From NCBI GenBank assembly GCA_030148505.1, contig JASBTI010000023.1:1-61398 (forward strand): DNA of 61,398 bases. Direction: 5' to 3'. The notes below the pieces were generated by a model. The model did no database searches and was not told where the DNA came from. It saw only the letters and a list, made by a program, of their open reading frames with translations. Of this stretch, positions 1 to 9,145 are shown piece after piece. The DNA comes from Rhodanobacter sp. (GTDB lineage Bacteria > Pseudomonadota > Gammaproteobacteria > Xanthomonadales > Rhodanobacteraceae). Numbering within the stretch: position 1 is the first letter of the stretch; each line of letters opens with the position of its first letter. A program made the position numbers and the translations under genes.

Positions 1-79
1 TGAGCTGCACGCCCGGCTGGCGGGTCAGCCCGACCGCCTCACGCTTGAACTCGTCGTTAAACTTTCTTCGCTTAGACAT
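1..79 (-). CDS. IS3-family transposase OrfA, N-terminal fragment (runs off the window)
   Basis: The minus strand encodes MSKRRKFNDEFKREAVGLTR and continues a few residues to the window edge. The KRRKFxxEFKxEAV start is the hallmark of the IS3/IS911-type OrfA helix-turn-helix protein, which recognises the element ends. The ATG at 77-79 is preceded by a good AAAGGAG site about 4 bases upstream. Only about 26 residues are visible, so whether the element is intact cannot be judged. The family call rests on this short but characteristic start. Confidence 0.75.
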   Translation of the reverse strand, partial: MSKRRKFNDEFKREAVGLTRQPGVQL

Positions 80-140
80 GACACTCCTTTTTGGCCATGA
101 TCGGCCTTCTTGGAAGTGTCCGCGTTAACGGGGTAGAACC
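1..140 (-). mobile_element. IS3-family insertion sequence, left end only
   Basis: The window opens inside an IS3-type element that reads leftward. It shows the first codons of an OrfA-like transposase, a ribosome binding site at about 83-89 on the minus strand, and about 50 bases of untranslated leader. The terminal inverted repeat should lie near 110-140, where the minus strand reads through a CCCCGTTAACGCGGACAC stretch, the usual style of IS3-family ends. The exact end and any target duplication cannot be fixed because the other end lies outside the window. Confidence 0.6.
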
Positions 141-495
141 CGGAAGCCCGGCAAGCGCCAAGCGGGGTGGCCTTCTCTGTTGGTTACTTATCTCTTGGCC
201 ACGCAAGAGATAAGTAACTCGGGCCGCGAAGCGGCACGAAACGCTCTTGATTCATGCAACTCCAGACAACAAGCGCAGGGTGCGCTAACAGGTGGTATCA
301 AGGGTGCCAACCTTGTGGCACAGGTGCCAAGAACGGAGATTGAGACCTCAGGGTCAGAATGCACTTTTTGAGTGGCAAATGCCGCTCTTACGCTTCCCAA
401 GGCAGCCGGGCGTTACCCCGCGGGTAGCCAGGTTATCTATGCCTGCTCAGTGCCTCATGAGAAGGAAGGTGACCTCCGGCTGTCGGCCAGACCGT
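80..495. other. Intergenic stretch between IS end and GNAT gene; palindromes only
   Basis: No credible gene is seen in these 416 bases. After the IS leader there is a long perfect palindrome (183-218), then a small hairpin GTGCCA...TGGCAC (304-321) with GGTGCCAA repeated at 303 and 323. The segment TCAGGGTCAGAATGCACTTT near 348-367 resembles a tail I associate, from memory, with IS200/Y1-transposase remnants. The short open frames here have no family features. Confidence 0.5.
183..218. repeat. 15-bp perfect inverted repeat
   Basis: GTTACTTATCTCTTG (183-197) is followed by a 6-base spacer GCCACG and its exact reverse complement CAAGAGATAAGTAAC (204-218). Palindromes of the GTTACTTTCTCTTG type are common intergenic elements in Xanthomonadaceae. 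This looks like a diverged member, but that relation is from memory and has not been aligned. Confidence 0.7.
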
Positions 496-1446
496 CTAAA
501 TATCCAGCGTCTGCAGCACGCTGGCCCGCTCAGCGCGTTCCCAGACGTTGTCGAAATGTTGCTGAAGCGGAGCCTGTGCGGCGCGGTCGTGACCGGCGGC
601 GCGGCCCTGGGGGCGGGTGGCTTCGGGTTGGAACAGGTAGCCGCCGGCATCGTTGAGCAGGTAGCTGGAGGCGTAGGCCAGGTCGGCTTCTTCCAGCGGG
701 GTGCGGATCTGCATGGCCGTGGGCAGGCGTTGAGCCAGTGCGATCAGTCGGTGGTCGTTGCGCAGGGCGGCGGCCGGGTCGTGCAGCAGGATGCGGATTT
801 GCGCACCGCGACCGGAGAGTGCGATGCGCCGAAGTGCGGCCAGTTCGTCGACGCTGGCATAGCTGTCACCGGCGAGCACGGGGGCGTAGATAGCCAGGCG
901 ATGGCGGGTTTCATGCAGCAGTTGCAGTCGGGTGGCGGCGCTCTGGTCACGGTCGGAGGCGGGCAAGGTACCTACATCGCGGGTCTCGACCTCGCCACGC
1001 CCGGCGGGGGCCAGGACCAGCTGCATCATCCGGTGGGGCAGGCCGGCGTCGTCGAATACGTCGCCGTGGGCGCTGAAGCCGGCGCGTTCGTAAAAGCCGA
1101 TGGCGCTCAGTTGGGCCGCCAGCATGACGGCGGTTGCACCCTGGCTACGTGCGTGGCTGATCAGTTCGCGCAGCAACGCCGCTCCGACGCCATGGCCACG
1201 CCATGCGGGCAATACCGCCATGCGACCGATCTTGCATTCCGCGTCGAGGCGGCCGCAACCGATCGCTGTGCCGGTGTCGTCGCGTGCCAGCACATGCCAG
1301 CAGCCGTCGTCGCGTCCGTCGCGCTCGCGCGGTTCCGGCACGCCTTGCTCGTCGATGAAGCCCTGCTGGCGGATGTCCAGCAAGGCATCCCGATCACGTT
1401 CGCGCGACCAGTCGGCGCTCGCTACGTGAAAGGTCTGCAGCTTCAT
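496..1446 (-). CDS. GNAT-family N-acetyltransferase with C-terminal extension
   Basis: The protein has 316 residues. Residues 1-150 form a GNAT acyltransferase fold of the ElaA/YjcF type. The acetyl-CoA binding motif reads GRMAVLPAWRGHGVGAALL (about residues 73-92), followed by an AQLSAIGFYERAGF segment typical of motif B. Residues about 160-316 are an extra domain found mainly in Xanthomonadales, possibly DUF7931; its function is unknown to me. The ATG overlaps the stop of roxA by 4 bases (ATGA), so the two genes are probably translationally coupled. The acceptor substrate cannot be told from sequence. Confidence 0.85.
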   Translation of the reverse strand: MKLQTFHVASADWSRERDRDALLDIRQQGFIDEQGVPEPRERDGRDDGCWHVLARDDTGTAIGCGRLDAECKIGRMAVLPAWRGHGVGAALLRELISHARSQGATAVMLAAQLSAIGFYERAGFSAHGDVFDDAGLPHRMMQLVLAPAGRGEVETRDVGTLPASDRDQSAATRLQLLHETRHRLAIYAPVLAGDSYASVDELAALRRIALSGRGAQIRILLHDPAAALRNDHRLIALAQRLPTAMQIRTPLEEADLAYASSYLLNDAGGYLFQPEATRPQGRAAGHDRAAQAPLQQHFDNVWERAERASVLQTLDI

Positions 1447-2636
1447 CGACGGCGAGGCTTGCGCGGCAGCAGGTGGCCGTCATTGACCAGTGCCAGCAGC
1501 AAGGTGATCGCACTGGCATCGAGGTTCTCTGACGGCGTCACAGTGCGTTGCTCGCACAGTTGCGTGGCGATATCCGCACTGGCCGGGTAAGCCTGGCCGC
1601 AGGCATATAAGGTGCATCCGCGGCGGCCGCGGGTCCAGGCCAGGCGTGCCCACGGGTGACGCAGCAGCTCGGCGCCACCGGCGAGTTTCTTGCGCAATGC
1701 CGCTTCAGTCAGCGGCTTGGCCAGCGGTAGTGGCGTCTGGGCATTGCGGTAGCGGGTGATGAAGCCGCCAAACCAGTCGCGCAGGCTGTCGTCGTCCAGC
1801 GCTGCGGCGAATGGCAGCGTCGTCTTGAGCCGGGCGATGGTGGCCTTGTCGATCTCGCCAGCCGCCTTGGCCGGCATCAGGTCGGGGTCGGCATAGCGCT
1901 GCTCGTCGCTCAGCCGCTCGGCAAGGTAATCGGCCAGGTCGCCGGTCAATTCGGCCTGTGAGGGCGCGCGCATGCCGACCGAAATCGTCATGCAGGGGCC
2001 ACCGAAGGCGACTCCGTCATGTGCGAGATTGGGCGGCAGATACAGCATGTCGCCCGGCTCCAACAGCCATTCGTGGGTCGGTTCGAAATGGACCAGCTGC
2101 TTGAGCTCGATGTCGGGACGGAATGCCTTCGGGGCGTGCGGATCGTCGCTGATCGCCCAGTGGCGTTGCCCCAGGGCCTGCAGCAGGAACACATCGTACT
2201 GATCGACATGCGGACCAACCCCCCCGCCTGGCTCGGCGTAAGAGATCATGATGTCGTCCATGCGCCAGCTGGGCAGGAAGCGAAAGTGCTCCAGCAATTG
2301 CGCAACATCGGCATCCCACTTGTCGACATCCTGCACCAGCAAGGTCCAGTCGGTGTCCGGGGTCCTGCCGAAATCGGCCTCGTCGAGGGGGCCACTCTTG
2401 ACCTGCCAGCGGTCGCGCTTGGCGTCATGCACGATCAGTCGCGACAGCGCACCTTGTTCGCAGGCCAGTCCAGCTAGGTCCTCCGGTTGCAGTGGCAGCT
2501 GGAAGTCGGGGAACGCGTTGCGGATCAGCAGCGGACGTTTTTGCCAGTAGTTGCGCAGGAATTGCGCCGGGCTCATGCCCAACGGTTGCCGGGCGGAGCC
2601 GCGGACTTCGATTGGAAGATCAGGGGACTTGGTCAT
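1443..2636 (-). CDS. roxA: Ribosomal protein-arginine oxygenase RoxA/YcfD (JmjC-type cupin)
   Basis: The protein has 397 residues, matching the YcfD/RoxA family. Those 2-oxoglutarate/Fe(II) oxygenases hydroxylate an arginine of ribosomal protein L16. The cupin core contains GPHVDQYDVFLLQ with the HxD iron ligands near residue 143, and a distal His in NLAHDGVAFG near residue 203. The N-terminal MSPAQFLRNYWQKRPLLIRNA segment is typical of the family. It is the first gene of a two-gene leftward operon with the downstream GNAT gene and is divergent from cysJ. L16 specificity is inferred from the family. Confidence 0.9.
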   Translation of the reverse strand: MTKSPDLPIEVRGSARQPLGMSPAQFLRNYWQKRPLLIRNAFPDFQLPLQPEDLAGLACEQGALSRLIVHDAKRDRWQVKSGPLDEADFGRTPDTDWTLLVQDVDKWDADVAQLLEHFRFLPSWRMDDIMISYAEPGGGVGPHVDQYDVFLLQALGQRHWAISDDPHAPKAFRPDIELKQLVHFEPTHEWLLEPGDMLYLPPNLAHDGVAFGGPCMTISVGMRAPSQAELTGDLADYLAERLSDEQRYADPDLMPAKAAGEIDKATIARLKTTLPFAAALDDDSLRDWFGGFITRYRNAQTPLPLAKPLTEAALRKKLAGGAELLRHPWARLAWTRGRRGCTLYACGQAYPASADIATQLCEQRTVTPSENLDASAITLLLALVNDGHLLPRKPRRR

Positions 2637-2789
2637 GCGGCAATTGTAGCGAGGTGTGAGGCCGGGCGGCGTGGGTGCGACATCTCAGGTGCCCTCCGTG
2701 GCCCCCATCACGGTCATGCCTTCTTGCCCGGGGGCAACATCCAAGACGGAAGGCCTGATCCTGCATCGCGTCGCCATAGCGCCCATAAG

Positions 2790-2815
2790 CTGTCGGCATA
2801 TGTTCATGCCGACAG
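2790..2815. promoter_or_regulatory. Perfect 10-bp dyad upstream of cysJ
   Basis: CTGTCGGCAT (2790-2799) and ATGCCGACAG (2806-2815) are exact inverted repeats separated by ATGTTC. The dyad lies about 75 bases upstream of the likely cysJ start. It could be a repressor operator or a leader hairpin. It has no U-run, so an intrinsic terminator is unlikely. Confidence 0.5.
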
Positions 2816-2863
2816 ATCCTTTCCGTCGGTTCGGCCTCGACACTATGTTTGGATGCCAAGAGG

Positions 2864-2877
2864 TATGGACGTCCAAA
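2864..2877. promoter_or_regulatory. TATGGA-CG-TCCAAA palindrome (candidate sulfur operator)
   Basis: The core TGGACGTCCA is a perfect 10-bp palindrome just upstream of the cysJ ribosome binding site. Near-identical 14-bp palindromes occur at 14949 (cysB/cysG interval) and 28279 (methionine aminotransferase). If ATG 2865 were the true cysJ start, the site would lie inside the coding region. This is one reason to prefer GTG 2889. Confidence 0.45.
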
Positions 2878-2888
2878 AGGAAGATGCC

Positions 2889-4697
2889 GTGAATGCTGTC
2901 GCCCTGCCGGAATTTCCGGCCACTACGCTCGATCCCGGGAGACTGGCACAACTGGCAGCGCTTGCCGAAGGTCTGACAGCGGCTGAGCTCTACTGGGTTG
3001 CGGCCTGGAGCGCCGCGCTTGCCGAACGGGTGCCTGCGGGCGCCACTGCGGTAGGGGCTGCGAGCGGAGCCGAGGTGGCCAGGCAACTGACGATTGTATA
3101 CGGCAGCCAGACCGGCAACGCGAAGCGGCTGGCGGAACAGCTGGCGCGCCGCAGCTCGGATAGCGGTTTGCCGGTGCGGCTGCTGCGTGCCGATGCCTAC
3201 CCGCAGCGCGAGCTGGCCAGGGAAAGCCACCTGGTGGTGGTGATCAGTACGCAGGGCGAGGGTGAGCCGCCGGACGATGCGCGTGGGTTGGTTGAGTTCA
3301 TCACTGGCAAACGCGCGCCGAAACTTCCCGCGCTGCAGTTTGCGGTGCTGGGCCTGGGCGATTCCAGCTACCCGTTGTTCTGCGCGATCGGTCGCCAGCT
3401 CGACGCCCGGCTGGCCGAGCTCGGTGGGCAACGTTTCGTACCGCTGGGCGAGGCGGACGTTGATTTTGAAACGGTGACCACGCCGTGGCTGGATACCACG
3501 CTGGAGCGCGCCAGCGAGGTATTGAAGGCGGCCAGCCCGACGTTGCGGGTGGCACCGCTGCACGCGGTGGCGAAGCAGGCATTGTTTTCGCGCGAGCAGC
3601 CGTTTGCCGCCACCGTGCTGGCGAACCAGCGCATCGTGGCACGCGACAGCGAGCGCGATGTGCGCCATCTTGAACTGTCGCTGGAGGGTTCGGGTCTGCT
3701 TTACCGCCCCGGCGATGCGCTTGGCGTTTGGCCGCGCAACCCGCCGGCGCTGGTGACGCAATGGCTGGATGTGTTGAAGCTTGATGCAGCCTCCGAAGCC
3801 AGTCATCAGGGCCGCACGCTGGCACTGAGCCAATGGCTGGGTGCCGAGCGCGAGCTGACCCGCTTGAGTCGGCCCTTGGTCAAGGCGCTGGCCGAAGCCG
3901 GTGGCCATGCCGACTTGCTTGCGCTGCTGCGCCCGGAAAATTCAGCCGCCCTCGCGATGCTGCTGACCGATCACCAGCCGATCGACCTGTTGCGTCGGTA
4001 CCCGACGAACTGGGATGCCGAAGCCTTGCTGGCGGCGTTGCGTCCGCTCACCCCGCGCCTGTATTCGATCGCCTCCAGCCCGAAGCTGGTCGGTGACGAG
4101 GTACATCTGACCGTCGCCGTGGTCGATTACCAGGCACATGGCAGCGCCCACTGGGGCGCGGCTTCGTCCTTTCTTGCCGACGCCGACGAGGAGGCCAGGA
4201 TTCCCGTCTTCATCGAGTCGAACGAGCGCTTCCGTTTGCCTGCCGATCCGGCCCGCGACATCATCATGATCGGTCCCGGCACCGGGGTAGCGCCATTCCG
4301 TGCCTTTGTGCAGGAGCGCGAGGAAACCGCCGCAAGCGGCCGCAACTGGCTGTTTTTCGGCAATCGCCATTTTTCGCAAGATTTTCTCTACCAGACCGAA
4401 TGGCAGGATGCCCTGAAACGCGGTGCATTGGATCGCCTCGACCTGGCGTTCTCGCGTGACGAAAACCGCAAGACCTACGTACAGGATCGTCTGCGCCAGC
4501 ACGGCGCTGAGGTTTACGCCTGGCTCAAGGATGGCGCACATCTATACGTTTGCGGCGACTCCAGCCATATGGCGAAGGATGTGCATGCCGCGCTGGGTGC
4601 GCTGGTGGCCGAGCACGGCCGGCTTTCCGCCGATGCCGCCCGGGCCTGGCTCGACGAACTTCTGCAACAGGGCCGATATGCCCGGGATGTGTACTGA
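2889..4697 (+). CDS. cysJ: NADPH-sulfite reductase flavoprotein alpha subunit CysJ
   Basis: CysJ passes electrons from NADPH through FAD and FMN to the CysI hemoprotein for the six-electron reduction of sulfite. Visible domains in order are an FMN flavodoxin domain beginning [19 protein letters not shown], an FAD domain with RLYSIASSP, and an NADPH domain with [12 protein letters not shown], ending ...YARDVY. GTG 2889 is chosen because AAGGA lies 7 bases upstream and gives 602 residues, close to the 599 of the E. coli protein. ATG 2865 (610 residues) or ATG 2853 are alternatives with poorer spacing. It is the first gene of cysJIH, one base from cysI. Confidence 0.93.
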   Translation: MNAVALPEFPATTLDPGRLAQLAALAEGLTAAELYWVAAWSAALAERVPAGATAVGAASGAEVARQLTIVYGSQTGNAKRLAEQLARRSSDSGLPVRLLRADAYPQRELARESHLVVVISTQGEGEPPDDARGLVEFITGKRAPKLPALQFAVLGLGDSSYPLFCAIGRQLDARLAELGGQRFVPLGEADVDFETVTTPWLDTTLERASEVLKAASPTLRVAPLHAVAKQALFSREQPFAATVLANQRIVARDSERDVRHLELSLEGSGLLYRPGDALGVWPRNPPALVTQWLDVLKLDAASEASHQGRTLALSQWLGAERELTRLSRPLVKALAEAGGHADLLALLRPENSAALAMLLTDHQPIDLLRRYPTNWDAEALLAALRPLTPRLYSIASSPKLVGDEVHLTVAVVDYQAHGSAHWGAASSFLADADEEARIPVFIESNERFRLPADPARDIIMIGPGTGVAPFRAFVQEREETAASGRNWLFFGNRHFSQDFLYQTEWQDALKRGALDRLDLAFSRDENRKTYVQDRLRQHGAEVYAWLKDGAHLYVCGDSSHMAKDVHAALGALVAEHGRLSADAARAWLDELLQQGRYARDVY

Positions 4698-4698
4698 G

Positions 4699-6408
4699 AT
4701 GAGCACCACTGTTTCCGACTTCGAGCAGGTCAAGGCCGACAGCCGCTTCCTTCGCGGCGGTATCGTCGAGGGGCTGGCTGATCCGGTCACCGGCGCGATC
4801 AGCGACAACGACGGCAAGCTGCTGAAGTTCCATGGCAGCTACCAGCAGGACGACCGGGACCTGCGCGAGGAACGTCGCCGGCAGAAGCTGGAGCCGGCGT
4901 ATGCGTTCATGTTGCGTGCGCGCCTGCCTGGCGGAGTGGTGACGCCGGCGCAATGGCTGGTATTCGATCGCATCGCCCGTGAGTACGCCAACGGCAGCTT
5001 GCGCATCACTACCCGGCAGACATTCCAGTGGCACGGCATCATCAAGCGCAAGCTCAAGCCGACCATCGCGGCGATCCACCGGGCGCTGGCCACGACCATC
5101 GCCGCGTGCGGCGATGTGGTGCGCAACGTGGTGAGTACGGCCAACCCGGTCGAGTCGCCCGCGCACGCGATCACCTACGCCTGGGCGGCGAAACTGTCGG
5201 AGGATCTGGCGCCGAAGACCCATGCGTATCATGAAATCTGGCTAGACGGCGAGCAGCTGGTCGGCGAACCAGTTCCCCAAGGCGAAGAGGGTGAGCCGCT
5301 TTACGGCACCACGTATCTGCCGCGCAAGTTCAAGATCGGCGTGGCGATCCCACCGCTCAACGATGTCGACGTGTTTGCCCAGGACCTCGGCCTGATCGCG
5401 ATCATCGAATACGGCCAGTTGTTGGGCTTCAACGTCGCCATCGGCGGTGGCATGGGTGCCACCCACAACGATGCGAGCACGTATCCGCGGCTGGCCGAGG
5501 TGATCGGTTTTGTGCCGCCGGAGCAGGTCTCGGCGGTGGCTGAAGCGGTGGTCGGTGTACAGCGCGACTGGGGCAATCGCCGCGAGCGTAAGCATGCGCG
5601 GCTGAAATATACGCTCGACCGTCGCGGGGTGGCGGCCTTTGTCAACGAACTGGAGTCCCGCCTGGGTTTCGCTCTGCAGCCCGGGCGGGCGTACCGCTTC
5701 GATCACAACGGCGACCGCTATGGCTGGATTGAGGGCCACGATGGCCGTTGGCACTTGACCCTGCACATCGAATCGGGCCGCCTCGCCGATGTCGGCGAGC
5801 GGCGGGGATTGAGCGGCTTGCGTGAACTGGCGAAGGTGCACACCGGCGATTTTCGCCTCACCTGCAACCAGAACCTGATCGTGGCCGATGTGGAGGCGGC
5901 CGATCGTGCGCGCATCGACGCCATCGTGCAGGCGCACGGGCTGGACGGCTATCGGCGGCAGAGTGCGATTCGCCGCCACGCGGTGGCGTGTGTGGCGCTG
6001 CCCACGTGCGGGCTGGCGATGGCCGAAAGCGAGCGCTATCTGCCGCAACTGCTGCCCCGGCTGGAAGCCGCGCTGGAACGTCACGGCCTGTCCGACGCGC
6101 CGATCCTGCTGCGCCTGTCCGGTTGCCCGAACGGCTGCTCGCGTCCGTACCTGGGTGAAATAGCCTTGGTCGGACGCGGGCCCGGTCGCTACGATCTGCG
6201 CCTCGGCGCCGACTTCAGCGGCCAGAGGTTGAATCAGGTCTACCGCGAAAACGTCGACGAAGCGACCATCCTCGACACGCTCGATCCCTTGTTCGCCCGT
6301 TACGCCGCCGAACGGGCGCAAGACGAGGGCTTTGGCGATTTTCTGCTGCGTTCCGGGGTGCTGGCACCGCCTCCGACACGGCGGATTGCGGCGACCGTGC
6401 GGGCATGA
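4699..6408 (+). CDS. cysI: Sulfite reductase hemoprotein beta subunit CysI
   Basis: CysI is the siroheme/[4Fe-4S] catalytic subunit that reduces sulfite to sulfide. The protein has 569 residues, normal for the family. The cluster ligands are visible as C431-x5-C437 ([13 protein letters not shown]) and C476-x3-C480 ([11 protein letters not shown]). Early in the protein [13 protein letters not shown] matches the conserved substrate-channel region. The ATG at 4699 follows the cysJ stop by one base and overlaps nothing. Its own stop overlaps cysH by 4 bases, so the three genes form a tightly coupled operon. Siroheme would come from CysG at 15.1 kb. Confidence 0.95.
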   Translation: MSTTVSDFEQVKADSRFLRGGIVEGLADPVTGAISDNDGKLLKFHGSYQQDDRDLREERRRQKLEPAYAFMLRARLPGGVVTPAQWLVFDRIAREYANGSLRITTRQTFQWHGIIKRKLKPTIAAIHRALATTIAACGDVVRNVVSTANPVESPAHAITYAWAAKLSEDLAPKTHAYHEIWLDGEQLVGEPVPQGEEGEPLYGTTYLPRKFKIGVAIPPLNDVDVFAQDLGLIAIIEYGQLLGFNVAIGGGMGATHNDASTYPRLAEVIGFVPPEQVSAVAEAVVGVQRDWGNRRERKHARLKYTLDRRGVAAFVNELESRLGFALQPGRAYRFDHNGDRYGWIEGHDGRWHLTLHIESGRLADVGERRGLSGLRELAKVHTGDFRLTCNQNLIVADVEAADRARIDAIVQAHGLDGYRRQSAIRRHAVACVALPTCGLAMAESERYLPQLLPRLEAALERHGLSDAPILLRLSGCPNGCSRPYLGEIALVGRGPGRYDLRLGADFSGQRLNQVYRENVDEATILDTLDPLFARYAAERAQDEGFGDFLLRSGVLAPPPTRRIAATVRA

Positions 6409-7127
6409 ATGTTCTCGCCGCGCCGGCAGATCCCCTCGAACCGGGTGTACTGGCCAGGCTGAATGCCGAACTGGCCGGAGTCGGCGCCGAGCAACGGGTG
6501 GCCTGGACCTTGCGGCACATCCCCGGACAGCCAGTGCTGTCGTCGAGCTTCGGCGCACAGGCAGCAGTATCCCTGCACATGATCACCCGCCAGCAGCCTG
6601 ACATCCCGGTAGTGCTGATCGATACCGGCTACCTGTTTCCCGAAACCTACCGCTTCGTCGATGAACTGAGCGAGCGGCTGGCACTCAACCTCAAGGTCTA
6701 TCGCCCATCCTTGAGTCCCGCCTGGATGGAAGCACGCCACGGACGGCTGTGGGAGCAGGGCGTGGCCGGCATCGACCGCTACAACCAGCTGCACAAGGTC
6801 GAGCCGATGCAACGGGCCTTGGACGAATTGCAGGCCAACGTCTGGTTTGCCGGCCTGCGTCGGCAGCAATCGCGCAGCCGCGCCTCGATCGATTTTGCCG
6901 AGCGGCGCCACGGCCGCTGGAAATTCCATCCGCTGGCGGACTGGACCGACCGCGATATCGGTGAGTATCTCGCCCGCCAGGGCCTGCCGTATCACCCGCT
7001 GTGGCAGCATGGTTATCTGTCCATCGGCGACTACCACACCAGCCATCGTTGGCAGCCGGGTATGGACGCCGAGGACACACGCTTCTTCGGCCTCAAACGC
7101 GAATGCGGGCTGCACGGCATCGCATGA
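6405..7127 (+). CDS. cysH: Phosphoadenylyl-sulfate reductase CysH
   Basis: CysH reduces PAPS to sulfite using thioredoxin, feeding CysJI. The protein has 240 residues with the PP-loop nucleotide-binding segment [16 protein letters not shown] (about residues 44-59). The C-terminal catalytic motif is KRECGLHG with the single cysteine at about residue 234. The extra CC/CC cysteine pairs of APS reductases are absent, so PAPS rather than APS is the expected substrate. The start overlaps the cysI stop (ATGA). It is the last gene of cysJIH and converges on SURF1. Confidence 0.94.
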   Translation: MNVLAAPADPLEPGVLARLNAELAGVGAEQRVAWTLRHIPGQPVLSSSFGAQAAVSLHMITRQQPDIPVVLIDTGYLFPETYRFVDELSERLALNLKVYRPSLSPAWMEARHGRLWEQGVAGIDRYNQLHKVEPMQRALDELQANVWFAGLRRQQSRSRASIDFAERRHGRWKFHPLADWTDRDIGEYLARQGLPYHPLWQHGYLSIGDYHTSHRWQPGMDAEDTRFFGLKRECGLHGIA

Positions 7128-7272
7128 GATAGGGTTGTCGATCGCCGAAGCGAGCGAAGGGCTGGCGACCGGCAAATGACTGAGGCGGCGGGGTTAGAAA
7201 GCGGACAGCACTGTCCAGGAGCAAGTTATCCGTAAGTGGGCACGGGACGAACGCCGCGCTTGAACCCCGAGT
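7128..7272. other. Convergent gap between cysH and SURF1
   Basis: These 145 bases hold no gene. A short dyad GGACAGCACTGTCC (about 7203-7216) is the only notable structure. I see no U-rich terminator for either gene. Confidence 0.4.
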
Positions 7273-8118
7273 TTAGCTGTCGTCGGTTTGCTCGTCGCGC
7301 CTTGCAGGGGAGCGCTGGCTCGCACCACCGGCCGAACGGTGCGAACGCCATTCCGCGCGCGCGACGTAAAGCGTGCCCAGCAGCACCCCCAGCGCCATCA
7401 GATACCAGGTGATCAGGTAGGCGAGGTGGTTGTTGGGGAAATCGATCACGGTCAGGCCGGCGTGGGGCCATGCGGCGCTGGCGGAGGAGTTGGGCGATCC
7501 GGCATCGGCATCGACGAAGTACGGTGCAACCTCGGTCGCCGCCAAGCCCCGTGCCGAGGCTATGGCCGGCACATCGCGCGAATACCATTGGCCAGCCGTA
7601 GGCCGGTTGGGACGCAAAAAGCCGCCTCCCGGTTCGGAGAAACGCAGCAGCCCGGTCAAGGTGACTTCGCCGGCTGGCGGTTTAGCCTGCGCATAGGCCG
7701 GTGTGCCCGGCAAGCTGGCCGGGATGTAGCCGCGATTGACCAATACCACGAAGCCACGATCGGTACGTAACGGGGCGATGACCCAGAAACCGTAACCTTG
7801 CTTGCTGGTGCCGTGTACCAGTGTCTGCGGGCCATCAAGAAAGCGGCCTTGCAGACGCACGTGCAGGTATTGTTCGTGGCCCTGGGCAATCCGCGCCCAC
7901 TGGGCGGGACCGGGCGCCGCCACCGGGGCGGCGTGCACCCGTGTGGCGACGTCGTGGATGAGATGCAGCTTCCAGCTAAGGCGCCGCACCTGCCAGTTGC
8001 CCAGCAGGATGAAGCCACCGAACAGCACCGCTGCCAGAACGATCCACGCTGTCTGTGCGGCAGGGCCGCGCAGCCTCCGGCGGCGTGCCGGATCGTTGCT
8101 GCGCGACACCCGACTCAT
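7273..8118 (-). CDS. SURF1-family oxidase assembly protein
   Basis: The protein has 281 residues with the SURF1 topology: an N-terminal membrane segment (about residues 20-42, WIVLAAVLFGGFILLGNWQV), a long periplasmic domain with LQGRFL and VLVNRGYIP motifs, and a C-terminal membrane helix (HLAYLITWYLMALGVLLGTL). SURF1 proteins help insert heme into heme-copper oxidases. The ATG overlaps the cyoD stop by 4 bases, so it is the last gene of the cyo operon. This places it as an assembly factor for this quinol oxidase (inference from context). No cyoE is present in the cluster. Confidence 0.88.
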   Translation of the reverse strand: MSRVSRSNDPARRRRLRGPAAQTAWIVLAAVLFGGFILLGNWQVRRLSWKLHLIHDVATRVHAAPVAAPGPAQWARIAQGHEQYLHVRLQGRFLDGPQTLVHGTSKQGYGFWVIAPLRTDRGFVVLVNRGYIPASLPGTPAYAQAKPPAGEVTLTGLLRFSEPGGGFLRPNRPTAGQWYSRDVPAIASARGLAATEVAPYFVDADAGSPNSSASAAWPHAGLTVIDFPNNHLAYLITWYLMALGVLLGTLYVARAEWRSHRSAGGASQRSPARRDEQTDDS

Positions 8119-8522
8119 GCGCCTTGTTTGTGATGGATGTATTGCGGCGACATCGGCATCATGTTCGCATTTTCGTTGTACATGACCCAGATCGAAGCGC
8201 CCAGTACGATCACCACCAGTACGACTGTGAACATGAACGCCAGCATGTTCCAGCCGTTTTCCGACTTGGTGTCCAGGTGCAGGAAGTAAATCATGTGCAC
8301 CACGATCTGTACCGCGGCCAGGCCGAGCACGATCAGGATCGTCGTCTGGGGGCTGGCGATCACATGACCCATCACCAGCCAGAACGGAATGATGGTGAGG
8401 ATGGCAGCCAGCACGAACCCGGTCAGGTAACTGCGAAGGCTTCCATGAGCTGCGTGCATGGTCTCGTGGCCTGCATCGTGTGACGTGCCGTGGTCGTGCA
8501 CGGAGGGGGACGGATGACTCAT
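8115..8522 (-). CDS. cyoD: Cytochrome bo quinol oxidase subunit IV CyoD
   Basis: The protein has 135 residues with a His-rich cytoplasmic N-terminus and three membrane helices: SYLTGFVLAAILTIIPFWLV, TTILIVLGLAAVQIVVHMIY and MLAFMFTVVLVVIVLGASIW. This is the standard CyoD arrangement, a small accessory subunit of the bo-type oxidase. ATG 8522 is taken because it overlaps the cyoC stop (ATGA) and leaves the usual family length; an upstream frame extension lacks support. Confidence 0.92.
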   Translation of the reverse strand: MSHPSPSVHDHGTSHDAGHETMHAAHGSLRSYLTGFVLAAILTIIPFWLVMGHVIASPQTTILIVLGLAAVQIVVHMIYFLHLDTKSENGWNMLAFMFTVVLVVIVLGASIWVMYNENANMMPMSPQYIHHKQGA

Positions 8523-9145
8523 CGAAGCACTCCCACCAGATAGACGTAGCTGAAGACGCCGATCCATACCAGATCAAGAAAATGCCAGAACATGCTCAGA
8601 CAGAACAGGCGCCGCCGATTGGCCTCGGTAAGGCCGTGTTTGCCCAATTGCACCATCAACACGATCAGCCACAGGATGCCGACCGTCACGTGCAGGCCGT
8701 GGGTGCCGACCAGGGTGAAGAACGAGGACAGAAACGCGCTGCGTCCCGGACCCGCACCTTCGGCGATCATCGTGACGAACTCGTGGATTTCCAATCCCAC
8801 GAAGACCGCTGCCAGCAGACCGGAGACCGCCAGCCAGCCGAGCATTGCGCGCTTGCGCTGGCGCGCCATTTCCAGCATGGCAAAGCCGAACGTGACCGAT
8901 GAAATCAGCAGCAAGGCCGTATTTACCGCTAGCCCCGTTAGGTCGAACACATCGTGGCCGGAGGGGCCACCTGCATAACTGGTACCCAGTACCGCGTTGC
9001 AGGCAAACAGCGACGCAAAGATGAAGCAGTCACTCATCAGGTAGAGCCAGAACCCGAGCAGCGTTCCGTTGTGCGGATGCGCCTCCTCCAGGCACAGGAA
9101 CTTTCTCGGCTCAGCGGGAGCGGTATCGATTGCGACGGTATTCAT
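8519..9145 (-). CDS. cyoC: Cytochrome bo quinol oxidase subunit III CyoC
   Basis: The protein has 208 residues with five predicted membrane helices, the cytochrome-oxidase subunit III fold. The start region has [19 protein letters not shown], a conserved segment of CyoC, and the end has [18 protein letters not shown]. It overlaps cyoB by 4 bases at its start and cyoD by 4 bases at its end. Subunit III stabilises the core and supports proton uptake in related oxidases. Confidence 0.94.
   Translation of the reverse strand: MNTVAIDTAPAEPRKFLCLEEAHPHNGTLLGFWLYLMSDCFIFASLFACNAVLGTSYAGGPSGHDVFDLTGLAVNTALLLISSVTFGFAMLEMARQRKRAMLGWLAVSGLLAAVFVGLEIHEFVTMIAEGAGPGRSAFLSSFFTLVGTHGLHVTVGILWLIVLMVQLGKHGLTEANRRRLFCLSMFWHFLDLVWIGVFSYVYLVGVLR

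Larger units (their letters stand above)
2637..2888. promoter_or_regulatory. roxA/cysJ divergent intergenic region
   Basis: About 250 bases separate the divergent roxA and cysJ genes. The region carries a strong 26-bp dyad (2790-2815) and a shorter palindrome TATGGACGTCCA (2864-2875). No consensus sigma-70 promoter stands out. CysB sites are poorly conserved and cannot be assigned by eye. Confidence 0.5.

Noticed and set aside
292..1590. 432-codon rightward open frame opposite the GNAT gene
   Set aside because: Shadow frame with Gly/Val/Ala-rich noise opposite a clear GNAT protein.
5242..6558. 438-codon leftward open frame antisense to cysI
   Set aside because: Antisense shadow of cysI; no recognisable domain or ribosome binding site.
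6405..7127. APS reductase instead of PAPS reductase
   Set aside because: The paired cysteines that bind the [4Fe-4S] cluster of APS reductases are missing; only the ECGLH cysteine is present.
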